The position numbers were made by a program, and so were the translations under genes. The notes beneath the pieces were generated by a model. It saw only the letters and a list, made by a program, of their open reading frames with translations, searched no databases and had not been told where the DNA came from. From the NCBI RefSeq assembly GCF_003671495.1, contig NZ_RCHN01000033.1, positions 1 through 64,000 of the forward strand: a DNA stretch of 64,000 nucleotides, in the 5' to 3' direction. Shown here piece by piece: positions 54,450 to 63,563 of this stretch; positions within the stretch are counted from its first letter, which is position 1; the number at the start of each line of letters is the position of its first letter. The stretch comes from Ketobacter sp. (GTDB taxonomy: Bacteria; Pseudomonadota; Gammaproteobacteria; Pseudomonadales; Ketobacteraceae).

Positions 54450-55295
54450 TCAGTCTTCCTCTTCGGCCCAGGACTGGAACTTGAAGCTGCGGTTGACCAG
54501 TTGATGATTCGGCACCGACAGGCATTCACCCTGCTCGTTTTCAAGGATGGTATTGACAGTCCCCACCACCACCACAGTGCCGGTGAACTCTCCCACCGTG
54601 ACCCCGTCACCCGGCTGCAACTGCTCGCGCACATAGACACCGGAAATGATGTTGTTGGACACACTGCGGGTTCCCAGGCCCAGGGAAATGGCCGCCGCCA
54701 CGCCCAGGGAGCCCAGCAGAATGGCAAACACGATATTGAGCATCTGGGTCTCGATTTCCAGCTGCCCCACCGCCAGGGAAAAGGTGGTAACGAAAATAAT
54801 GATCTGCGCCAGGCGGGCCACGGAAGACGCGTATTCCATCCCCATCTTATTGACCGCAGTGTGAATGCTCTGCTTGACCACATGGGCGATGAACATCCCC
54901 ACCAGAATGACAAACAGGGCCCCCAATACCTTGGGCAGGTAGAGGATGAAATCATCCAGGATCACCGTGATGCGATCCAACCCCAGGGTTTCTGCCGCGG
55001 TCAGGGTGACGATCAACAGGATGAAGAAATAGATAAATTTCCCCAGCAACTCACTGGGTGCTTTTTCCATCCCGGCTTTGGCCATGGACTCGGTCAGGCC
55101 GATGCGCTGGCACAGGCTGTCCAGCCCCAGCTTGGCCAACAGTTTGGCGGACCAGCGCGAAAGCAACTTGGCCAGCAAGATGCCCACCACCAGGATCACG
55201 ATGGTGGCCGCCAGGTTCGGCAGGAAAGCGGCTATTTTGTTCCAGAAACTGGCGGTGGAGTTAACGATGTTCTGGGTCCATTGCTCGATGTCCAC
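54450..55295 (-). CDS. cmpX: Mechanosensitive channel-like membrane protein CmpX
   Basis: A 281-residue MscS-like protein with four to five membrane helices: LPNLAATIVILVVGILLAKLL, FIYFFILLIVTLTAAETLGL, LPKVLGALFVILVGMFIAHVV, and the pore-type helix IVFAILLGSLGVAAAISLGLGTRSVSNNIISG. A short beta domain follows (VTVGEFTGTVVVVGTVNTILENEQG). The frame opens at 55472, but the GTG at 55295 follows GGGGGA and begins VDIEQWTQNIV. It lies between crfX and sigX, as in Pseudomonas, where CmpX affects membrane stress and SigX activity. Confidence 0.9.
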   Translation of the reverse strand: MDIEQWTQNIVNSTASFWNKIAAFLPNLAATIVILVVGILLAKLLSRWSAKLLAKLGLDSLCQRIGLTESMAKAGMEKAPSELLGKFIYFFILLIVTLTAAETLGLDRITVILDDFILYLPKVLGALFVILVGMFIAHVVKQSIHTAVNKMGMEYASSVARLAQIIIFVTTFSLAVGQLEIETQMLNIVFAILLGSLGVAAAISLGLGTRSVSNNIISGVYVREQLQPGDGVTVGEFTGTVVVVGTVNTILENEQGECLSVPNHQLVNRSFKFQSWAEEED

Positions 55296-55362
55296 GGAAA
55301 ATTCCCCCTGATCCGTTGGTTGGGTTAATGAAAAAAAGCTGGAGCGTTCACTGCTGGAGCGT

Positions 55363-55677
55363 TCACTGAGAGTCAGATGGTGGCGCAGGACGCCGCTCGC
55401 GGCCGGGTGGACGCCGGCGGGCCGCCGGACGGGTTGGTTGACGCCGACGGCTGGCGCCGTAAAGAGACGCACCGAAGCCGCTGAACAACATCCAGAACCA
55501 GCTCATAAAGAACGTCATCACATCCCGGGTAGCGGTTTGCTGCTTGGCGTGGGACAGCACCTTGCGCAAGGACTGGTCCGGGTCAAAGGCCTGGCCCGGC
55601 TCACCTGATTCCTGTTTCAACCAGGCCTCAACCTCATCGTGTTGAATGTCCGGAGAATTCTGCTGTTCTTCTTTCAT
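55363..55677 (-). CDS. crfX: Small protein CrfX, first gene of the cmpX-sigX operon
   Basis: A 104-residue protein. The N-terminal half is acidic (IQHDEVEAWLKQESGEPG), the middle has a short hydrophobic stretch (VMTFFMSWFWMLFSGFGASLYG) and the tail is very rich in Arg and Pro (RRRQPTRPAARRRPPGRERR). Position ahead of cmpX and sigX matches crfX of Pseudomonas, a small gene of unknown function. Assignment relies mainly on synteny and size. Confidence 0.75.
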   Translation of the reverse strand: MKEEQQNSPDIQHDEVEAWLKQESGEPGQAFDPDQSLRKVLSHAKQQTATRDVMTFFMSWFWMLFSGFGASLYGASRRRQPTRPAARRRPPGRERRPAPPSDSQ

Positions 55678-55742
55678 ATTCTGCTATACCTGCCCGCCAT
55701 TGTCCTGGAGTCTATCATACCTGTATCAAGCACTTGGCGTTT

Positions 55743-55772
55743 AGACGCAGGGACGTGATATAAAGTCACAAT
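55743..55772 (-). promoter_or_regulatory. Candidate ECF (SigX-type) promoter of crfX-cmpX-sigX
   Basis: On the minus strand TTGTGACTT (complement of 55764-55772), 14 bp, then GCGTCTA (complement of 55743-55749). The start would be about 58 nt before crfX. It implies that SigX activates its own operon. Confidence 0.75.
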
Positions 55773-55817
55773 TAAAATACACCAGAACCACCACATCCGA
55801 GGCCCACAACGAACGTA

Positions 55818-58628
55818 ATGAATGCCCGATTCCTTGCCCTGCTGGCGGTGCCGTTATTCCTGATCAGCAGCCTTGGCTTCGCGAACTGCGATGCCCTTGA
55901 GCCCCAGCTGACGCGCCAGGAGCGCCAACTCAGCCAACTGGAACAGCAACGGGAAGCCCTGGATGAGCTGCTGCAGGGGCAAATCAAGGACAGCTTTGTG
56001 CTGGCGGATGTGGTGGACGTGTCCCTGGACGTTACCCTCGAGGTCTTGAGAGCCGAACGCAGCCTGCGACAGAAGCTGGGGCAAGCGCAACAGGTCACCC
56101 AATCCGCGCCGGAGGGCTTCGAATCCTGCCCCCAGCTGGCCCAGCGCTGGGAAGGCCAGGCCAGGCAGATTCGAGGCCTCGAGCAGGTCATCAACCAGCA
56201 CCTGCTGCACCTGTACCAACTGCCCCGCAATTCCCGCCTGGCCCTGGTGCGGGAAATCACTCAGTGGCAGAACCTGTATCAATTGGAATCCCAGGTCCAG
56301 GAGTGGGCCAAATCCCAGCCGCAAGATGAAGCCATCCAGACTCTGAACCAGGCAATTCGCGACTGGATCAGTTACTGGCGCAGCTCCACCCGCATCTGGC
56401 TGGCGCAGCTGGTCAGTACTCAGGCGCGGGCGGTGACCTCGAACGAAGTATGGAGCAACACGCTGAAAGTCCCTCATCCGCAGTCCGGCATCGACTGGGG
56501 CATCACGGTGGACACTGCCCAGCAGTCAGCACTACTGGACTGGCTGGAGATTCTGGAAGAGGCGCACCGGGCGCTGGTGCGGGAATCCGGCAAATGGCGC
56601 AACCAGCACATCTGGTCCCAGGGCTGGATCAATTTTTTCAGGGAGATGAGTCACCCCGGCCGCTTCTGGCAACAACTGGTCACCGAAATCCACAGCGCGC
56701 CCACCAATCTGGTGGATGCGATCACCCGCCCCTTTATCCGCGACTATCGGCGGGCGGTGAAGCAGGACAAGCGGGGGGAAACCCTGTCCAGCTGGTTCCT
56801 GCAGGCGCTGGCGCTGCTGGCCATCATGTCGGCGTTGCTGAAACTGGCTGCCATGGCCCCCCAGTTGCTGTCGCAGGCCCAACAGCGCTTGTTGAGCAGC
56901 CTGCAACACCGGGGGCTGATCCAGTTCAACGCCGCAGTACTCTGGTTCATCAAACCCAATGCGCCCTGGTTTGTGGTGTTCGTGGGCGCCAACGTCATTG
57001 CGGAGTTCCTGCCGGACAACTGGATCATTCTCAACTGGCTGGCACCGGTCGGCACGCTGTATGCCACTTTCCGCGCCGTGCGGGTGATCATGGAGTGGCT
57101 GATTGCCCGCACCTTCACCCGTTCCGGCCAATTCGTTTCCAGCCATACCGCCAGCCAACAGACCCAGGATGCGCAACGGGTGTCCTGGCTGGTACTGCTG
57201 GGCATTCTGGCCTGGATTCTGGTGAAAGGCACCGGCGGCGGTTACCTGATGTTCTTTGTGATCATCCTTATCGGCCTGCTGTTGTGGCTCACCCTGCTGT
57301 GGCTGATGTTGCGCTACCGTGAACCGGTTGCCCGCTTTTTGCTGTACGCGGCCGGCAAGGGCACCAGCAAAAAACTGGACCCGAAGACCGCCCAGCGCTG
57401 GTGGATGATGCCGGCGTGGCCACTGCTGCTGGTGGCCGCCCACATCGCGGATATCGTGGTTCACCTGCACCAGAAACTGTTGATCTTTGATACCTACCGC
57501 TCCGTGTCAGTGAAGATGATTCGCATCCGGCTGGCCGCCGAAGCCAAAGAGGATGAGCAGGAGGATGAAGACGAAGCGTTACCGGATGCCAGCTATTCGG
57601 ACTGGATGCGTTGCAATAACAAAGCCTGGGTAGAGGCCTATGACATCAATACCGTCCTGCAGCCAATCCAGAACTGGAACAAGGAGAAAACAGACGACAA
57701 CGTGCTGCTGATTGTAGGTGACCAGGGCAGCGGCAAAACCGCCCTGATCAACCGCCTGAGCAGCGCCTGGAAGGACACCCCCATCAGTGTGTTGAACATT
57801 CCCGCCAAAACCACGGACCCGGATACGGTGCTGCCCCTGATTGCCCAGCACCTGTGCATTCCGGAGCTGGACAACGTGGCTGAGCTGGTAAAACTGGATG
57901 CAGAGCTGGAGCCACAGATTGTGGTGCTGGACAACACCCACAATCTGTTCCTGTCCGAGGTGGGCTGCCTGGACGCCTATCGGGCCCTGAATCAATGTCT
58001 CAACGCCCACCTGCAGAACATCTTCTGGGTGGTGGTCATGCATGCCCCCAGCTGGACCTACCTGAGCTGTGTCTTCAACCGGGAGCTGCGCTTCAGCCAG
58101 GTGTTCAAAATGCCCAAGTGGTCTCCTTCTGACATCCGCAAGCTGATCCTGTCCCGGCACCAGGGCAGCCGCCGTCGCATCCGCTACGATGAGTTATTGC
58201 TCTCAGCGTCAGCCGGCAGCGAATCCAGCAGCGTCCGGGCCGCCAATTCGCGGGTCTTCAATATTCTGTGGGAGCAGAGCGGCGGCATTCCCCAGGTGGC
58301 CATTCACCTGTGGCTGGATGCCGCCCGCACCAAGGATAAAGTCGTGGACCTGGGCGTGCCCACCAAGCCCAACAGCAACGCCCTCAAGCCGCTGAAAGAC
58401 GATCTGTGTTTTGTGTTCGCCGCCATTGTGATCCACAAATCCCTCAGCAGTGAGGAGCTGATCCTGGTGACCCATTTTCCGGATGCGATTGTCCGCCACG
58501 CCCTGAAGCAGGGGCTCAATCTTGGGCTGTTATGGCGGGATGACAACAAACGCTACCGGATTCAACCCAGCTGGCAGGGCACTCTGAGTGCGTTCCTGGC
58601 CAGTAAAAACCTGTTGTGGGATATCTGA
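55818..58628 (+). CDS. Large membrane protein with cytoplasmic P-loop ATPase domain
   Basis: A 936-residue protein not assigned to a named family. Residues 1-22 are a signal sequence or first membrane segment. About 25-320 is a Gln/Leu-rich, coiled-coil-like region, probably periplasmic, reminiscent of MscK-type proteins. About 325-570 holds six or so membrane helices. A charged linker (KEDEQEDEDE) leads to a P-loop NTPase: Walker A GDQGSGKT at 634-641, Walker B-like IVVLDNTHN with Asp705. The end (about 850-930) looks like a winged helix, as in STAND or TniB-type ATPases. An MscS-type gene starts 3 nt after its stop. Divergent from crfX. Confidence 0.8.
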   Translation: MNARFLALLAVPLFLISSLGFANCDALEPQLTRQERQLSQLEQQREALDELLQGQIKDSFVLADVVDVSLDVTLEVLRAERSLRQKLGQAQQVTQSAPEGFESCPQLAQRWEGQARQIRGLEQVINQHLLHLYQLPRNSRLALVREITQWQNLYQLESQVQEWAKSQPQDEAIQTLNQAIRDWISYWRSSTRIWLAQLVSTQARAVTSNEVWSNTLKVPHPQSGIDWGITVDTAQQSALLDWLEILEEAHRALVRESGKWRNQHIWSQGWINFFREMSHPGRFWQQLVTEIHSAPTNLVDAITRPFIRDYRRAVKQDKRGETLSSWFLQALALLAIMSALLKLAAMAPQLLSQAQQRLLSSLQHRGLIQFNAAVLWFIKPNAPWFVVFVGANVIAEFLPDNWIILNWLAPVGTLYATFRAVRVIMEWLIARTFTRSGQFVSSHTASQQTQDAQRVSWLVLLGILAWILVKGTGGGYLMFFVIILIGLLLWLTLLWLMLRYREPVARFLLYAAGKGTSKKLDPKTAQRWWMMPAWPLLLVAAHIADIVVHLHQKLLIFDTYRSVSVKMIRIRLAAEAKEDEQEDEDEALPDASYSDWMRCNNKAWVEAYDINTVLQPIQNWNKEKTDDNVLLIVGDQGSGKTALINRLSSAWKDTPISVLNIPAKTTDPDTVLPLIAQHLCIPELDNVAELVKLDAELEPQIVVLDNTHNLFLSEVGCLDAYRALNQCLNAHLQNIFWVVVMHAPSWTYLSCVFNRELRFSQVFKMPKWSPSDIRKLILSRHQGSRRRIRYDELLLSASAGSESSSVRAANSRVFNILWEQSGGIPQVAIHLWLDAARTKDKVVDLGVPTKPNSNALKPLKDDLCFVFAAIVIHKSLSSEELILVTHFPDAIVRHALKQGLNLGLLWRDDNKRYRIQPSWQGTLSAFLASKNLLWDI

Positions 58629-58631
58629 TCT

Positions 58632-59489
58632 ATGGACAACGCAACCCTGGAAGAATTAGCCGCCTTCGGTGAATTGCTGGATTTCAGCCGCATATTCATG
58701 CTGGTGGCCGCCGCCATTTTTCTGTGGATGGTGAACAGCCTGGTGCGCCGCTTCAGCCAGAAACTGATGGAAAAAATCCCCACCCGGCGCTTTCTGATTT
58801 TGCAGACCTCCACTCTGATCACGTTTCTGTGGTACTTCGGTGGCGCCTATTGGATGATCGTGGGTATCCTGCAGCCGCCAACCGAAATGCTGCTGGCGTT
58901 AGGTGGCAGTGCCGCGGTGGCGGTGGGCTTTGCCCTGAAAGATGTGGCCGCCTCCATCATTGCCGGATTGATCCTGTTGTTCGATCGTCCGTTTCAGGTG
59001 GGGGACCGGGTCAGCTTTGGCGATACCTATGGTGAGATCGTCAGCATCGGCCTGCGCTCCGTGCGGCTCAGCACCCTGGACGACAACCTGGTGACCATCC
59101 CCAACAGCCGCTTTATCACCGAAGTGGTGTCCTCCGGCAATGCCGGCGCCCTGGACATGATGGTGGTCTGCGATTTTCACCTGGCGCTGGACGCCGACCT
59201 GGAACTGGCCCAACAGCTGATCCATGAAGCCATCGTCACCAGCCGCTTCGTCTATCTGAAAAAACCGGTGACCTTTGCCATCAACGAAGTGGTGGTGGCG
59301 GAACGCCTGGCGATTCAGATCCGTGCCAAATCCTATGTGCTCGACGTACACTATGAAAAGGCCTATCAATCGGACATCGTGACGCGGGTGTCGCGACTGC
59401 TGGTGGAACACGGCATCGCCCGCCCCCTGCTGAACAGTTTGTCCCCTCTCACCACGCAAATTGCCGAAACACACAATACCCCACATTGA
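58632..59489 (+). CDS. MscS-family mechanosensitive ion channel
   Basis: A 285-residue channel protein with three to four membrane helices. The pore helix and gate region read LALGGSAAVAVGFALKDVAASIIAGLILLF, followed by DRPFQVGDRVSFGDTYGEIVSIGLRSV (MscS beta domain) and a C-terminal alpha/beta domain. MscS channels open at high membrane tension to release solutes. It starts 3 nt after the ATPase gene, without its own clear promoter, so the two are translationally linked and may act in one complex. Confidence 0.9.
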   Translation: MDNATLEELAAFGELLDFSRIFMLVAAAIFLWMVNSLVRRFSQKLMEKIPTRRFLILQTSTLITFLWYFGGAYWMIVGILQPPTEMLLALGGSAAVAVGFALKDVAASIIAGLILLFDRPFQVGDRVSFGDTYGEIVSIGLRSVRLSTLDDNLVTIPNSRFITEVVSSGNAGALDMMVVCDFHLALDADLELAQQLIHEAIVTSRFVYLKKPVTFAINEVVVAERLAIQIRAKSYVLDVHYEKAYQSDIVTRVSRLLVEHGIARPLLNSLSPLTTQIAETHNTPH

Positions 59490-59613
59490 CCCCCGGTACG
59501 CCAGCACCGCACTGATAGGCTTAACAAGACCACACCACCCCCTAAACGGCGTAGGGGCGATGGCCGGCTGCGCTGCCACCATCGTCCAACTAGGCGCAGG
59601 CGGGGGCTTCGGG

Positions 59614-59619
59614 TATAAT
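59614..59619 (+). promoter_or_regulatory. Candidate -10 element of ppa
   Basis: A perfect TATAAT precedes ppa, with predicted start near 59626. The -35 region (around 59591) is weak. It supports the ppa start at 59672 and not the upstream in-frame start, which lies within the promoter. Confidence 0.5.
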
Positions 59620-59671
59620 GCGCCGACTTTTTCGACCTATCCATTCACCCTACAGACACAAAGGTTTAATC

Positions 59672-60199
59672 ATGGGCTTTAATTCCGTTCCTGCCGGGAA
59701 AGACATTCCCAACGAGATCTACGTCGCCATCGAAATCCCCGCCAACAGCACCCCGATCAAATATGAGATCGATAAAGACAGCGATTGCGTGTTCGTTGAC
59801 CGATTCATGGCCACCCCCATGTTCTATCCTGCCAACTACGGCTATGTTCCCAACAGCCTGGGCGAAGACGGCGACCCGCTGGACGTATTGGTGGTGACAC
59901 CCTATCCAGTGATTCCCGGCTCTGTGATTCGTGCCCGTCCGGTGGGCGTGCTGAACATGTCCGACGAAGCCGGCTCCGATGCCAAGATCCTGGCCGTGCC
60001 GCACGACAAGCTCACCGTGCTCTACAAAGACGTGAAAGAATATTCCGATCTGCCGGAACTGCTGATCAAGCAGATCGAGCATTTCTTCGAAAACTATAAA
60101 GATCTGGAACCCGGCAAGTGGGTGAAAGTGGATGGCTGGGCCGGCTCTGAAGACGCCAAGGCCGCCATTCAGAAAGCGGTTGACGCAGCGGCCAAATAA
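59672..60199 (+). CDS. ppa: Inorganic pyrophosphatase
   Basis: Ppa hydrolyses PPi and so drives biosynthetic reactions. The 175-residue family I enzyme has [40 protein letters not shown] (the DGDPLD metal-binding signature) and [16 protein letters not shown]. The ATG at 59672 has AAAGG upstream and starts [15 protein letters not shown], as in relatives. In the same genome piece a PPi-dependent phosphofructokinase (pfp) competes for the same PPi. Confidence 0.97.
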   Translation: MGFNSVPAGKDIPNEIYVAIEIPANSTPIKYEIDKDSDCVFVDRFMATPMFYPANYGYVPNSLGEDGDPLDVLVVTPYPVIPGSVIRARPVGVLNMSDEAGSDAKILAVPHDKLTVLYKDVKEYSDLPELLIKQIEHFFENYKDLEPGKWVKVDGWAGSEDAKAAIQKAVDAAAK

Positions 60200-60216
60200 G
60201 CCGCGCTTCGCAAAGC

Positions 60217-60250
60217 AAAAAAGGGCCTCCGCAAACGGGGCCCTTTTTTA
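60217..60250. terminator. Bidirectional terminator between ppa and the hybrid kinase gene
   Basis: AAAAAAGGGCC (60217-60227) pairs with GGCCCTTTTTT (60239-60249). T-runs result in both directions, suiting the convergent ppa and kinase genes. Confidence 0.92.
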
Positions 60251-60264
60251 TTGGATTCCACGCT

Positions 60265-61926
60265 TCATTTCAGCATGGTGCGGAACCCCAACCATTTCGC
60301 CACCATGGCATTAAGGCCATCCATATCCAGCGGTTTGGACATGAAATCGTTCATCCCCGCCTTGAAACATTCCGCCATCTCGTCCCGACCGTTGCCGGTC
60401 AGCGCCAGGATCGGCACCTTGGAATACCCCTCCAGCGTACGCAGGCGGCGGGTGGCTTCCATCCCGCTCAGTCCCGGCATCTGGCAGTCCATCAGCACCA
60501 GATCAAAGGGGTGCTCCCGCGCCCTGGCCAGGGCCTGGTCTCCGCTTTCCGCGCAGGTCACCTGCAAGCCCCGGCGTTCCAGCATTTTCTGCAGCAACAT
60601 CCGGTTCACCCGGTCATCATCCACCACCAGGATGTGGGCAAAATGGGGTGCGGATTGCATCTGCACCGGTTCCAGGTTCGGGGCCGGCTGATCATGCACC
60701 GGAGCCAGACACAGCTCCACACAAAAGGTGGAGCCCTTACCCAACTCACTGGTGACGCTGATTGAGCCTTGCATCAGCTCCGCCAGCTGCTTGCAGATAT
60801 GCAGCCCCAGGCCGGTGCCACCGTGGGAACGATTAACCGAGGCATCCGCCTGCTCATAAACATCAAACAGGTGATCCAGGCTCGCGGTTGGAATGCCGCT
60901 GCCGGTATCCTCCACCCGCAGCTGGACACGACGCCCGTCGCCAGCCGTACCGGGCAGACCGCGTACGCCCAAACGCACCCGGCCGCGGGCGGTAAACTTG
61001 AAGGCATTGCTCAACAGGTTGTACAGGATCTGGCGTACCCGCACCGGGTCACCTTCCAGCCAGTGCGGTACCGAACCATCCATGTCCAGATCGAACACCA
61101 CGCCGGGTTGCACCTGGGGCATCAGAAAGGTCACGGTGTCCTGCACCAGCTCCGGCAGGGAAAACGGAATGGCTTCCAACTGGATTTTACCCGCCTCCCC
61201 TTTCGACAGATCCAGAATGTCGTTTACCAATGCCAGCAGGTGATGGCCGGAATCGTGAATCATGCGCACCTGCTCCGACTGCTCGTCATCCAGCGAACTG
61301 GTTTCCAATAACTGGCAGAAACCGAGAATACTGTTGAGGGGCGTACGCAGGTCATGGCTCATCTGGGCAAAGAACAGGCTCTTGGCCCGATTCAATTGCG
61401 CCGTGACCTCCTCCCTGGACACCGCCTGCCGGGCGGTTACCACATTATGATAATTGCGCAGCCCCGCCACCAGGCAGGACAGCAGTTTTACGTTATCCAA
61501 CTCGGTCTTGGTGCGGTAATCGTTGATGCCGTATTCCAGGATGACTTTCATCTCGGGTGCATAGCCCGGCTGCCCGGTGCGCAGGATCAACTGGATTTCG
61601 TCGTTATGCAGCTCTTCGCGAATATGGCGCACCAGTTCCAGGCCGGAGTCGTCCGCCTCCATCACCACATCAATGAATGCCACGGCGATATCGTGGTGAT
61701 CCTGCAGCACACTGCGGGCTTCAGCGGCGGAACGGGCCGTCAGTATCTGGATGGAATGGCCCTGGAAAGAGAACGACGCGAACACCAGCTTGGTCACCGC
61801 CAGCACGTCCTCTTCATCATCCACAATCAACACTTTCCAGTGAGGCGTCTGTCGATCCTCAGCGGGAGTGTCATCGTCATCATCCGCGAACAAAGGCGAA
61901 TCCCAATTAGGACTGGACGCCACCAT
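60265..61926 (-). CDS. Soluble hybrid histidine kinase (receiver-kinase-receiver)
   Basis: A 553-residue protein without membrane segments. It has an N-terminal receiver domain (KVLIVDDEEDVL, AFIDVVMEADDSG), a HisKA domain with FAQMSHDLRTPLNSILGF, a HATPase domain (NLLSNAFKFT, VEDTGSGIP, GGTGLGLHICKQL) and a C-terminal receiver (ILVVDDDRVNRMLL, LVLMDCQMPGLSG). It overlaps the stop of the upstream membrane kinase by 1 nt, so both are made together and probably form one phosphorelay. No output domain is encoded; the target regulator must lie elsewhere. Confidence 0.92.
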   Translation of the reverse strand: MVASSPNWDSPLFADDDDDTPAEDRQTPHWKVLIVDDEEDVLAVTKLVFASFSFQGHSIQILTARSAAEARSVLQDHHDIAVAFIDVVMEADDSGLELVRHIREELHNDEIQLILRTGQPGYAPEMKVILEYGINDYRTKTELDNVKLLSCLVAGLRNYHNVVTARQAVSREEVTAQLNRAKSLFFAQMSHDLRTPLNSILGFCQLLETSSLDDEQSEQVRMIHDSGHHLLALVNDILDLSKGEAGKIQLEAIPFSLPELVQDTVTFLMPQVQPGVVFDLDMDGSVPHWLEGDPVRVRQILYNLLSNAFKFTARGRVRLGVRGLPGTAGDGRRVQLRVEDTGSGIPTASLDHLFDVYEQADASVNRSHGGTGLGLHICKQLAELMQGSISVTSELGKGSTFCVELCLAPVHDQPAPNLEPVQMQSAPHFAHILVVDDDRVNRMLLQKMLERRGLQVTCAESGDQALARAREHPFDLVLMDCQMPGLSGMEATRRLRTLEGYSKVPILALTGNGRDEMAECFKAGMNDFMSKPLDMDGLNAMVAKWLGFRTMLK

Positions 61927-63560
61927 CAGCCTACACCTGCCGTTGCCACATTGTCAGTTTCACCCGGTGCCGTCAGCGGAATGCGGATACGGAAATGCAC
62001 GCCCTGCGCCGTGTCATTGAGCAGAACCACCGTACCCGACAGCACCTGTGTCACCAGATTATAGAGAATATGGGTGCCCAGACCACTCCCGCCCTTGCTG
62101 CGGGCGGTGGTCACAAAGGGGTCGAAGATCCGCTGACGGATGCTTTCGGCAATCCCCTTGCCGTTGTCAAAATAGTCAAACACCAGACCATCCGCATCCC
62201 GCTGCACCCGCATGATGATCTCACCGGACTCCATGTCCTCAAAACCATGCAACAGTGAGTTCATCACCAGATTGGTAATAATCTGCGACAGTGCCCCGGG
62301 TGAACTCACGATGGTCAGGTCGTCCGGAACCTCCAGCCGCACCCGGTGCCGGGTTCGCTTCAGCTTGGGGTTCAACGACATCAGGACACTGTCGAAGTAT
62401 TCTTTCACATCGAACGGCCGCACATCGTCGGAGGATTGATCCACCGCCACCATTTTGAAACTCTTCACCAGCGCGGCAGACCGTTCCAGGTTTTTGCTGA
62501 TCATCTGCACGGTTTCTTTCATCTCCCCCATGGCCTCGGCAAAATCCCGTTTGGTGAGGCGGCCGGATTCAAACTTTTCACTGAGCTCCCGAAACGATTG
62601 GGAGAGGTGCGAGGATGCAGTGATACCAACACCGATGGGCGTGTTGATTTCATGGGCCACGCCCGCCACCAGGCTGCCCAGGGACGCCATTTTCTCCTGC
62701 TCCACCAGCTTGCCCTGGGTCGCCCGCAGATTCTCCACAGTATCGCTCAGCACGGTCATACTTTGCTGCAGTTCCATGGTGCGCTCATTCACTTTACGCT
62801 CCAGATCCTGGTTCAGTTGCAGGATCTCCTGTTCTTTTTCCCAGCGTGCCCGGTCGTATTCCTGCAGCACATCCAGCATGGAATTGAAGGACATGATCAG
62901 ATCCCCCACTTCATCCTCGGATTCCACCTTGGCCCGCTTGCCATAATCCTTGGTTTCCGCCACCAGTCGGCTGACCGCATTCAGATCCTTGATGGGGCGA
63001 ACGATGGTGCGCCGGGAGGCCACTGCAAGATAACCGGCCACCAACAGGGCCACCCCACCGGCGATGCCCACATAGAGCAGTGTTTGCTGGAAGTGCTGGT
63101 TGATGGTGGCCAGCGAGGCCACCAGGCGAATGTAACCGATGATCTCGCCAGAGGACATCACCGGTGTCACCGCCACCAGATGGCCGCCGACACGGGCAAT
63201 GTGAGTGGTGCTGGACGTCACCAGCTCCACCTCTGGCACGGCCGCGGCATCACCATAGTTGGCAAAGGTGTTGAGGCTGCCGTCCAGGGGGTTGAGCGCA
63301 TACACCGTGGCTGAAATCACCTGCGGCGACTGCTGCAGGATCTCCAGAATCCCTTGGGCCATGTCTTCCCGTTCAAACACCAGGGCCGGTTCCACCATGG
63401 TGGCCAGCATCAGGCTGTCGGTGCGCGCCTGGTCGCTGGCAATCTGCATAAAGTGCTTGGCAGTGTTCATCAGGCTGGGCCCGCTGATCAGCATGACGCA
63501 CAGGAACGCCACACTCAGGATCGAAAAGAAAATTTTCTGTCCGAAGGTAAGTTTACCCAT
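61926..63560 (-). CDS. Membrane sensor histidine kinase with HAMP domain
   Basis: A 544-residue kinase. Two membrane helices (about 10-30 and 165-185) flank a periplasmic region of about 130 residues. A HAMP domain (RPIKDLNAVSRLVAETKDYG) and a coiled coil (about 240-300) follow, then a His-box GVAHEINTPIGVGITASSH and a HATPase domain (NLVMNSLLHGFE, DNGKGI, GGSGLGTHILYNLV). The INTPIG type is that of HWE-unrelated ZraS/DctB-like kinases. The gene lies 3 nt downstream of a YfiR-like gene, which may supply a periplasmic signal. Confidence 0.92.
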   Translation of the reverse strand: MGKLTFGQKIFFSILSVAFLCVMLISGPSLMNTAKHFMQIASDQARTDSLMLATMVEPALVFEREDMAQGILEILQQSPQVISATVYALNPLDGSLNTFANYGDAAAVPEVELVTSSTTHIARVGGHLVAVTPVMSSGEIIGYIRLVASLATINQHFQQTLLYVGIAGGVALLVAGYLAVASRRTIVRPIKDLNAVSRLVAETKDYGKRAKVESEDEVGDLIMSFNSMLDVLQEYDRARWEKEQEILQLNQDLERKVNERTMELQQSMTVLSDTVENLRATQGKLVEQEKMASLGSLVAGVAHEINTPIGVGITASSHLSQSFRELSEKFESGRLTKRDFAEAMGEMKETVQMISKNLERSAALVKSFKMVAVDQSSDDVRPFDVKEYFDSVLMSLNPKLKRTRHRVRLEVPDDLTIVSSPGALSQIITNLVMNSLLHGFEDMESGEIIMRVQRDADGLVFDYFDNGKGIAESIRQRIFDPFVTTARSKGGSGLGTHILYNLVTQVLSGTVVLLNDTAQGVHFRIRIPLTAPGETDNVATAGVG

Positions 63561-63563
63561 AGG

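Noticed and set aside
53814..55328. 504-codon frame antisense to sigX and cmpX
   Set aside because: Overlaps two clear genes and encodes a Gln/His/Gly-rich product without any family signature.
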